Source: an uncultured Collinsella sp. (GTDB lineage: Bacteria; Actinomycetota; Coriobacteriia; Coriobacteriales; Coriobacteriaceae). Taken from it: a DNA stretch of 20,072 nt. Of this stretch, positions 14,683-20,072 are shown piece after piece. Positions within the stretch are counted from its first letter, which is position 1, and each line of letters begins with the position of its first letter. Position numbers and translations under genes: made by a program. The DNA lies in contig CAAFEY010000038.1 in the NCBI GenBank assembly GCA_900761995.1, positions 1-20,072 of the forward strand. Reading direction: 5' to 3'. A model generated the notes under the pieces. It saw nothing but the letters and a program-made list of their open reading frames with translations. It made no database searches and was not told the DNA's origin.

Positions 14683-14735
14683 GTGCGCAGGGGTCGACCC
14701 ATGCTATGGCTATAACCTTTGTTCGGAGGACCGAC

Positions 14736-15890
14736 ATGCACGAGACAGAGATCAACAACTACCTTGCCGTCATTAAGGTGGTCGGCGTCGGCGGCGGCGG
14801 TACCAACGCGGTCAATCGAATGATCGAAGAGGGCATCCGCGGCGTCGAGTTTGTTGCCATCAACACCGATGCTCAGGCACTCGCGATCTCTGATGCCGAT
14901 ATCAAGGTGCACATCGGCACCGACCTTACCCGCGGCCTGGGCGCCGGCGCCAACCCCGAGGTTGGCCGCAAGGCTGCCGATGAGTCCCGCGACGACATTG
15001 CCGAGGCGCTCGCTGGCGCCGACATGGTGTTCATCACCTGCGGCGAGGGCGGTGGCACCGGTACCGGCGCTGCTCCCATCGTTGCCGATATCGCGATGAA
15101 CGAGGTCGGCGCACTGACCGTCGCCGTCGTGACCAAGCCCTTCACCTTCGAGGGCCGCAAGCGCAAGAAGAGCGCCGAGGAGGGCATTAAGACCCTCTCC
15201 GATTGCGTCGATACCATGATCGTCATCCCCAACGATAAGCTGCTCGACATCGCCGAGAAGAAGACTACCATGCTCGAGGCCTTCGCGATTGCCGATGGCG
15301 TCCTTTCTCAGGGCACCCAGGGCATCACCGACCTCATCACCGTCCCCGGTATCATCAACCTGGACTTCGCCGATGTTAAGACCATCATGAAGCAGGCCGG
15401 TACCGCCATGATGGGTATCGGTACCTCTTCTGGGGATACCCGTGCCGTCGACGCTGCCCAGCAGGCCATCTCCAGCCCGCTGCTCGAGAGCTCCATCGAT
15501 GGTGCCACACGCGTGCTGCTCTCCATCGCCGGTTCCAAGGACCTGGGCATCCAGGAGATCAGCGACGCCGCCGACGTTGTCGCCAACGCCGTCGACCCCG
15601 AGGCCAACATCATCTTCGGTACCGTTGTCGACGAGTCCCTGGGCGATCAGGTGCGTATCACCGTCATCGCTACGGGCTTCTCCGACTCCAACGTCAACCG
15701 TCAGGACGAGCTCTTTGCTGCTCAGCAGTCTCAGAGCAAGGCCGCTGCCTCCGCTGAGCCGCAGCGCACCGCTCCGGCCACCAGCCCGGCTCAGGCCGCT
15801 CCGACCCGCAACGTCGGTGGCACCGAGCTTCCTAACTTCGGCAACGATCAGTTCGAGCTTCCCGACTTCCTGAAGCGCGGTAGCTTCTAA
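14736..15890 (+). CDS. ftsZ: Cell division GTPase FtsZ
   Basis: FtsZ polymerises into the cytoplasmic ring that organises septation. The 384-residue product has GVGGGGTNAVNRM (17-29), the tubulin signature GGGTGTGAAP (105-114), the T7 catalytic loop NLDFAD (D210, D213), a variable linker (about 316-370; Gln, Ala, Pro, Ser rich), and a C-terminal peptide FELPDFLKRGSF that would bind membrane tethers such as SepF. An extra ELPNF lies just before it (364-368). The ATG at 14736 is preferred because CGGAGGA lies five bases upstream; the in-frame ATG at 14706 would include the ribosome site. ftsA is absent next to it. A strong terminator follows. Confidence 0.98.
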   Translation: MHETEINNYLAVIKVVGVGGGGTNAVNRMIEEGIRGVEFVAINTDAQALAISDADIKVHIGTDLTRGLGAGANPEVGRKAADESRDDIAEALAGADMVFITCGEGGGTGTGAAPIVADIAMNEVGALTVAVVTKPFTFEGRKRKKSAEEGIKTLSDCVDTMIVIPNDKLLDIAEKKTTMLEAFAIADGVLSQGTQGITDLITVPGIINLDFADVKTIMKQAGTAMMGIGTSSGDTRAVDAAQQAISSPLLESSIDGATRVLLSIAGSKDLGIQEISDAADVVANAVDPEANIIFGTVVDESLGDQVRITVIATGFSDSNVNRQDELFAAQQSQSKAAASAEPQRTAPATSPAQAAPTRNVGGTELPNFGNDQFELPDFLKRGSF

Positions 15891-15916
15891 GTCGTTCTTT
15901 GCATTGTTGCTCACGG

Positions 15917-15949
15917 GGGCGTGTCCGTATGGACGCGCCCTTTTTATTT
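15917..15949 (+). terminator. Intrinsic terminator after ftsZ
   Basis: GGGCGTGTCC (15917-15926) pairs over ten positions (one G-U) with GGACGCGCCC (15931-15940) around a GTAT loop. TTTTTATTT follows. This is a strong rho-independent terminator and separates ftsZ from pgeF. Confidence 0.95.
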
Positions 15950-15977
15950 CGACTTTGTAAACTAGAACCTCCAATCT

Positions 15978-15995
15978 CTTTACGTTCCCTTTACG
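15978..15995 (+). promoter_or_regulatory. Pho-box-like direct repeats upstream of pgeF-pst
   Basis: CTTTACG (15978-15984) is repeated exactly at 15989-15995 with a four-base spacer, giving the 7+4 (11-base) periodicity of sites bound by PhoB/PhoP response regulators. A possible -10 TATCCT is at 16016-16021 and another, TATAAA, at 16043-16048. The context (pst genes in the same unit) supports phosphate control; binding is inferred. Confidence 0.5.
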
Positions 15996-16035
15996 ATTGC
16001 CTCCAGTGCAGCAGGTATCCTTTTAGAGAAGTATG

Positions 16036-16072
16036 ACAGCCGTATAAACGCGGGCTGTAGCGGCGATGCCGC
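16036..16072 (+). promoter_or_regulatory. Two hairpins in the pgeF leader
   Basis: ACAGCC (16036-16041) pairs with GGCTGT (16053-16058), and GCGGC (16060-16064) pairs with GCCGC (16068-16072) around GAT. TATAAA in the first loop could also be a -10 element. No T tract follows, so these are not terminators. I do not recognise a known riboswitch class. Confidence 0.3.
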
Positions 16073-16100
16073 GGTACTTGTGTTATTAGGAGGCTTTAGT

Positions 16101-16901
16101 ATGGCAGCACGTGCGGACAACGTTTCGCGTGTCGACCATGATGGAGTTACGTTGGTGGAAGGCGCGACATCCGATGTTCGCTTTGCCTTCACCGAGCGCG
16201 CCGGTGGTGTTTCCGAAGATGCGTACTCCTCACTCAATTTGGGCTCGCATGTTGGCGATGACCCCTTTGCTGTTCAAGAAAATCGTCGTCGCGTGCTCGA
16301 GGCTATGGGTGCCGCCGAGTGCGAGCACAACTTGCTCGTTCCCAATCAGGTCCATGGTGACCATATCGTTGCGGTGACCTCGAACGGCGCCGATGACCTT
16401 GAGGACGTCCGCGAGCAGATTGCCGAGGGCTGCGATGCCATCGTCTGTACGGCGCATAACGTACCCGTGCTGCTCTGCTTTGCCGACTGCGTTCCCGTGG
16501 TGCTGGTGGCCCCCGGCGGATTTGCCGTGGTGCACTCCGGTTGGAAGGGCACGATTGCACGTATTTCCGCCAAGGCGTGCCAGGCGCTTTGCGATGCTGC
16601 CGGTTGCGATGCGAGCGACGTTTCCGCCTATATCGGCCCCCATATCTTGGGTGACGAATATGAGGTATCCCAGGAACTCATGGATCGCTTTGCCGCCGAG
16701 TTCTCTTGCATCGATGCGAATACCTCTCGCATGCTCGATCTTTCCGCTGCCATTCGCGAGGCGCTGGTAGATGTCGGTGTCGACGCGGATAATATCGTGG
16801 ATACCCAGCTTTCGACCGTGCGTCAGAACGACCGCTTTTATTCCTACCGTAACGAGGACGGCACCTGTGGGCGCCATGCTGCGATCGGCGTGATGCTATG
16901 A
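16101..16901 (+). CDS. pgeF: Peptidoglycan editing factor PgeF (YfiH/laccase-domain, purine nucleoside-active family)
   Basis: The 266-residue protein belongs to the YfiH/YlmD (DUF152, Cu-oxidase_4) family. Members have been described both as removing misincorporated residues from UDP-MurNAc precursors (PgeF) and as purine nucleoside enzymes (FAMIN-like). Metal-site residues are all present: H85 in NQVHGD, C130 in FADCVPV and H145 in VVHSGWKGT. Other family blocks are SSLNLGSHVGDD (43-54), YIGPHI and FYSYRNEDGTCGRHA near the C-terminus. ATG at 16101 has AGGAGG eight bases upstream. A family member next to ftsZ is usual in actinobacteria and Firmicutes. Here it follows the ftsZ terminator and its stop overlaps the pstS start by four bases, so it heads the pst operon. 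Confidence 0.9.
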   Translation: MAARADNVSRVDHDGVTLVEGATSDVRFAFTERAGGVSEDAYSSLNLGSHVGDDPFAVQENRRRVLEAMGAAECEHNLLVPNQVHGDHIVAVTSNGADDLEDVREQIAEGCDAIVCTAHNVPVLLCFADCVPVVLVAPGGFAVVHSGWKGTIARISAKACQALCDAAGCDASDVSAYIGPHILGDEYEVSQELMDRFAAEFSCIDANTSRMLDLSAAIREALVDVGVDADNIVDTQLSTVRQNDRFYSYRNEDGTCGRHAAIGVML

Positions 16902-17734
16902 GAAAGATCGTATCGGTTCTGAGCGCCGCTGTGCTTACGCTTACGCTGTGCGCCTGTTCTTCGGGATCTTCGACCTCTTCCATTACCGTGGCCGGCTCCA
17001 CGACCTGCCTTCCTATCGCCGAGATTGCGGCCGAGGGCTTTAAGGAGGAGACCGGCATCGACGTGCTCGTTTCCGGTTTGGGTTCTTCCGCTGGGATCGA
17101 GGCCGTCAGCGCCGGCACGGCCGATATCGCCAGCTCCTCCCGTGGACTCAATGCCGACGAACAGGATCTGGGCCTGACTCCCATTGTCATTGCCCACGAC
17201 GGTATTGCGGTCATCGTGAACGACGACAACCCCGTCGATAACCTCTCGACCGAGCAGCTCCGCGATATCTACGCCGGCAAGATTACCAATTGGAAAGAGG
17301 TCGGTGGCGAGGACCTGAGGATTCAGGTCATCAACCGAGACGAGGCGTCCGGTACGCGCGAGGCCTTCCGTACCATCGTGATGGATGGCACGCCGTTCGA
17401 TCGCCGCTCGGCCGTTCTTTCGGGTACGGGCCAGGTGCGCGACGTGGTATCTCGTTCGCGTGGGGCCATCGGCTACATTTCGCTGGGCTTCGTCGATAGC
17501 CTCAACGCCAAGACCTCGGTCAAGGCCGTCTCGGTCAATCATGTTGAGGCGTCCGAGAAGACGGTCGCGAGTGGCGGCTATCCCATCTCGCGCGACCTTT
17601 ACTTCTTTGTGAAGGGTGTGCCTTCGCAGCAGGCGCAGGATTACATCGACTATGTGACGTCCGAAAAGATGGACAAGCAGATTCGCGAGGCGGGCTTTAT
17701 TCCCGTCACCAACGACGAGAAGGGGAGTGAGTAG
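16898..17734 (+). CDS. pstS: Phosphate ABC transporter substrate-binding lipoprotein PstS
   Basis: PstS captures inorganic phosphate outside the membrane and delivers it to PstCA. The 278-residue product begins with a lipoprotein signal peptide with lipobox LCAC, so C20 is the likely lipidated residue. Mature motifs fit the family: VAGSTTCLPIAE near the start, GLGSSAGIEAVSAGTADIAS, HDGIAVIVNDDNPVDNLS, ITNWKEVGG, and the phosphate-binding NRDEASGTREAF. Its ATG overlaps the pgeF stop (ATGA), indicating coupled translation. pstC starts one base after its stop. Confidence 0.95.
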   Translation: MRKIVSVLSAAVLTLTLCACSSGSSTSSITVAGSTTCLPIAEIAAEGFKEETGIDVLVSGLGSSAGIEAVSAGTADIASSSRGLNADEQDLGLTPIVIAHDGIAVIVNDDNPVDNLSTEQLRDIYAGKITNWKEVGGEDLRIQVINRDEASGTREAFRTIVMDGTPFDRRSAVLSGTGQVRDVVSRSRGAIGYISLGFVDSLNAKTSVKAVSVNHVEASEKTVASGGYPISRDLYFFVKGVPSQQAQDYIDYVTSEKMDKQIREAGFIPVTNDEKGSE

Positions 17735-17735
17735 C

Positions 17736-18662
17736 ATGGAAGCACAGGAAAACTCCCAGACTGAGCAGAATGTTCAGACGCCCAAGAAGCGCGAGCTGGC
17801 GCTCGTATCGCGCAGTACCTATATCAAGGAGAAGGCGCTGCAGTGGATCTTCTTTGCCTGCGCGTTCTTGGCGGTCGTTACCGTCATCCTGATTTTTGTC
17901 TTTACCACGTACTCGGCGCTGCCCGTCTTTACTGACATCGGTCTGGCTGACTTCTTTAGCTTTACGTGGGCGCCTTCCGAGGGCCACTACGGCATCTTGT
18001 CGCTGCTTGCTGGCTCGGGTCTGGTGACCGTCGGTGCGCTCGCCATGGGCGTGCCGCTGGGCGTGGGTACGGCCGTTTACCTGGTCGAGATTGCCAGCAA
18101 GCGCGTGCGCAAGCTCATCAGCCCCGCCGTTGACCTGCTGGCGGGCATACCCTCCATCATCTACGGCTTCTTTGGCATGATCATCATCCGCCCGTTTATC
18201 GCACAACTGACCGGCGGCCTTGGTTTTGGTGCGCTGACGGCGTGGTTTGTGCTCGCCATCATGATCGTCCCTACCATCACCACGCTCACCATCGATGCTC
18301 TCAATTCCATTCCCATGGGCATTCGCGAGGCATCGTATGCCATGGGCGCCACAAAGTGGCAGACCATCTATAAGGTCGTGCTACCTGCCGCGAAGCTGGG
18401 TATCGTTGATGCCATCGTGCTGGGTATGGGCCGTGCCATCGGCGAGACCATGGCCGTGCTCATGGTCGTAGGTAACGCCCCAGTTATTCCCGACAGCATT
18501 GCGAGCCCCATCTCGACGCTCACGAGCCAGATTGCGCTCGACATGAGCTATTCCTCGGGTCTGCACCGCTCGGCGCTGTTCGGCATGGGTGTGGTCCTGT
18601 TTATCATCTCCGCCACGCTGGTGGGTATCGTTCGTCTGATTTCCAAGAAGAAGAGGGGGTAG
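17736..18662 (+). CDS. pstC: Phosphate ABC transporter permease PstC
   Basis: PstC and PstA form the membrane channel of the phosphate importer. The 308-residue product has a hydrophilic N-terminus (about 1-40), a first transmembrane helix (FFACAFLAVVTVILIFVF), an extracytoplasmic loop, and the binding-protein-dependent permease domain. The EAA-type coupling loop is seen in REASYAMGATKWQTIYKVVL, followed by GMGRAIGETMAVLMVVGN, typical of PstC/PstA. ATG at 17736 has GGGGAG about eight bases upstream; an in-frame GTG at 17727 lies within that site. pstA follows three bases later. Confidence 0.95.
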   Translation: MEAQENSQTEQNVQTPKKRELALVSRSTYIKEKALQWIFFACAFLAVVTVILIFVFTTYSALPVFTDIGLADFFSFTWAPSEGHYGILSLLAGSGLVTVGALAMGVPLGVGTAVYLVEIASKRVRKLISPAVDLLAGIPSIIYGFFGMIIIRPFIAQLTGGLGFGALTAWFVLAIMIVPTITTLTIDALNSIPMGIREASYAMGATKWQTIYKVVLPAAKLGIVDAIVLGMGRAIGETMAVLMVVGNAPVIPDSIASPISTLTSQIALDMSYSSGLHRSALFGMGVVLFIISATLVGIVRLISKKKRG

Positions 18663-18665
18663 GCT

Positions 18666-19571
18666 ATGTCCGATTCCGTTGACACGACGGTCGATACGAC
18701 CTCGTCGCGCGAGCGCATCAAGCGTGCCCTTTCCCACGGCAAGAAGGGCCGCATCAACAAGGACCTGTCCAACAAGATCATGCTTGGCGTGTTTCGTGCC
18801 GCTGCCTACATCACCACGCTGGTGCTGGTCGCTATCATCGCCTACGTGGTCATCAACGGCCTGCCACACATCTCGCTCGACTTTATCTTCGGTTGGCCCC
18901 AGGGCGTCAACGCCGAGGGCGGAATTTGGCCCACGATCGTCTCGACCGTCTACGTGACGGCGCTCGCCATGCTTATCTGCACGCCGATCGCTGTGCTGGC
19001 AGCCGTCTATCTGGCCGAGTACGCCAAGCAGGGCAAGGTCGTCGAGCTCATTCGCTACGCTGCTGACGCTTTGGCCTCGGTGCCCTCCATCGTTATGGGC
19101 CTGTTTGGCTACGCCTTGTTTGTCGAGGCTATGGGCCTGGGCCTTTCGATGGTCTCGGCCGCTCTGGCGCTCGCGCTCTTGATGCTTCCCATCGTCATGC
19201 GCACCACCGAAGAAGCCATTCGCGCCGTTCCGCGCTATATCCGTTGGGGCGCGTACGGCCTGGGCGCTACCAAGTGGCAGGTCGTCTCCAAGATCGTGCT
19301 TCCTTCGGCCTTTGGCCGCATTGCCACGGGCATCGTCCTTGCCATCGGCCGTGCCATCGGCGAGACCGCCGTGGTGCTCTACACCATGGGCCAGGCCATC
19401 AATCTACCTATTTCGCCGCTCGATTCCGGTCGTCCCATGACCGTTCACCTGTACCTGCTTGCCAACGACGGCATCAACATGAACGCAGCCTACGGCACCG
19501 CGCTCTTGCTGATGGTGATCATTTTGGCCTTCAACCTGTTTGCGCGCTTCCTGTCGCGCAAGCGTCGCTAG
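18666..19571 (+). CDS. pstA: Phosphate ABC transporter permease PstA
   Basis: PstA is the second permease subunit of the phosphate importer. The 301-residue product has a basic N-terminus (to about residue 38), about six transmembrane segments, the family-typical DFIFGWPQGV-like loop (here LDFIFGWPQGVNAEGGIWPT), ADALASVPSIVMGLFGYALF, and the EAA loop YGLGATKWQVVSKIVLPSA followed by LAIGRAIGETAVVLYTMG. Its coupling loop is clearly paralogous to that of PstC. The start is three bases after the pstC stop, with AGAGGGGG just upstream, so it is in the same operon. Confidence 0.95.
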   Translation: MSDSVDTTVDTTSSRERIKRALSHGKKGRINKDLSNKIMLGVFRAAAYITTLVLVAIIAYVVINGLPHISLDFIFGWPQGVNAEGGIWPTIVSTVYVTALAMLICTPIAVLAAVYLAEYAKQGKVVELIRYAADALASVPSIVMGLFGYALFVEAMGLGLSMVSAALALALLMLPIVMRTTEEAIRAVPRYIRWGAYGLGATKWQVVSKIVLPSAFGRIATGIVLAIGRAIGETAVVLYTMGQAINLPISPLDSGRPMTVHLYLLANDGINMNAAYGTALLLMVIILAFNLFARFLSRKRR

Positions 19572-19583
19572 TTAAGGAGTCCC

Positions 19584-20072
19584 ATGTCCGTTTATCAGTC
19601 CGCTCCCGCGTTGGAGCAAGCGGCCATTACGGCCAAGGATTTCAACTTTTGGTACGGTGACTTTCATGCGCTGACGGGGCTTGACCTCAACATCGCCAAA
19701 AACGCCATCACCTCCTTCATTGGCCCTTCGGGCTGCGGCAAGTCGACGTTTTTGCGCTGCATCAACCGCATGAATGACCTGATTGAGGGCACGCGCGTCG
19801 AGGGCACCATGACGCTCGACGGCAACGATATCTATGCCGAGGGTGTCGATCCGGTCGATCTCCGTCGTCGCGTGGGCATGATCTTTCAGCAGCCCAACCC
19901 GTTTCCCAAATCCATCTACGAGAATGTCGCCTTTGGCCCTCGTCTGCAGGGCGTGACTAGCAAAAGCGACCTCGATGACATCGTGGAAGAATCGCTCAAG
20001 CGCGCCAACCTCTGGAAAGAGGTATCCAATCAGCTCAACAAGGATGGTTTGGCGCTCTCGGGCGGTCAGCAG
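19584..20072 (+). CDS. pstB: Phosphate ABC transporter ATP-binding protein PstB (partial, cut by window end)
   Basis: PstB is the cytoplasmic ATPase that powers phosphate import. The visible 163 residues start at an ATG with AAGGAG four bases upstream. They show the Walker A motif GPSGCGKST (47-55), FLRCINRMNDL, the Q-loop in FQQPNPFPKSIYENVAFGPR (101-120, almost invariant in PstB) and the start of the signature LSGGQQ (158-163), where the window ends. The Walker B and H-loop lie beyond the edge. The full protein should be about 250 residues. phoU, which often follows, cannot be assessed. Confidence 0.96.
   Translation, partial: MSVYQSAPALEQAAITAKDFNFWYGDFHALTGLDLNIAKNAITSFIGPSGCGKSTFLRCINRMNDLIEGTRVEGTMTLDGNDIYAEGVDPVDLRRRVGMIFQQPNPFPKSIYENVAFGPRLQGVTSKSDLDDIVEESLKRANLWKEVSNQLNKDGLALSGGQQ

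Larger units (their letters stand above)
14537..14735 (+). promoter_or_regulatory. ftsZ upstream region
   Basis: A 199-base non-coding stretch, more AT-rich than its neighbours, separates ftsQ from ftsZ. It holds an inverted repeat GTCAA-TTAT-TTGAC (14601-14614), two CATAAT hexamers (14624-14629, 14637-14642), a candidate promoter (14654-14682) overlapped by a 16-base dyad (14666-14681), and a perfect palindrome GGGTCGACCC (14691-14700). The ribosome site CGGAGGA follows at 14724-14730. ftsZ probably has its own transcript in addition to read-through from the cluster. Confidence 0.6.

Noticed and set aside
14706..14735. Extended ftsZ start adding ten residues
   Set aside because: The CGGAGGA ribosome site lies inside this extension, five bases before ATG 14736, which also gives a normal FtsZ N-terminus.
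14514..15974. 486-codon - strand frame opposite ftsZ
   Set aside because: The Gly/Asp-rich composition reflects the complement of ftsZ codons. It also runs antisense through the ftsZ terminator, and ftsZ itself is certain.
1..20072. An undescribed multi-gene system, mobile element or defence island
   Set aside because: Every substantial reading frame belongs to a well-known dcw or pst family, genes are co-directional and compact, and no transposase, integrase, direct-repeat boundary or CRISPR-like array is visible.

Overview
The window holds a division and cell wall (dcw) cluster followed by a high-affinity phosphate uptake (pst) operon. All genes are on the + strand. The region is core, vertically inherited chromosome; I see no mobile element, CRISPR array, tRNA or rRNA. 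Base composition is moderately GC-rich, with purine-rich Shine-Dalgarno sites. The order is mraZ-rsmH-ftsL-ftsI-murF-mraY-murD-ftsW-murG-murC-murB-ftsQ-ftsZ-pgeF. There is no ftsA before ftsZ, and the FtsZ tail is of the SepF-binding kind. This points to an actinobacterial lineage, and by inference to the class Coriobacteriia (a Collinsella-like organism). That assignment rests on gene order and protein style, not on a search.

Layout. Bases 1-400 are non-coding and unusually rich in regulatory-looking structure: a possible terminator of an upstream gene, several dyads, G-rich repeats, and a good sigma70-type promoter (TTGAAA-N17-TATTAT at 304-332) whose spacer is a palindrome that recurs just downstream of the predicted start site. 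Bases 401-14536 carry twelve tightly packed genes: the regulator mraZ, the 16S rRNA methyltransferase rsmH, an FtsL-like protein, the transpeptidase ftsI, the precursor ligases and transferases murF, mraY, murD, murG, murC, the reductase murB, the polymerase ftsW and the POTRA protein ftsQ. murE is missing from its usual place between ftsI and murF, where there is a 126-base gap. ftsZ (14736-15890) has its own 199-base upstream region and ends in a strong intrinsic terminator.

A second transcription unit then begins: pgeF (multicopper-oxidase-fold enzyme), overlapping pstS by 4 bases, then pstC, pstA and pstB, which runs off the end of the window. A pair of 7-base direct repeats with 11-base periodicity, like a Pho box, lies upstream of pgeF.

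Together MurB, MurC, MurD, MurF, MraY and MurG build lipid II (MurA and MurE must be encoded elsewhere). FtsW and FtsI polymerise and cross-link it at the septum under control of FtsQ, FtsL and the FtsZ ring. I did not find an undescribed multi-gene system. The most interesting signals are regulatory: a 16-base dyad shared by the mraZ and ftsZ upstream regions, twin palindromes at the mraZ promoter, and a pgeF-pst operon with a Pho-box-like element.
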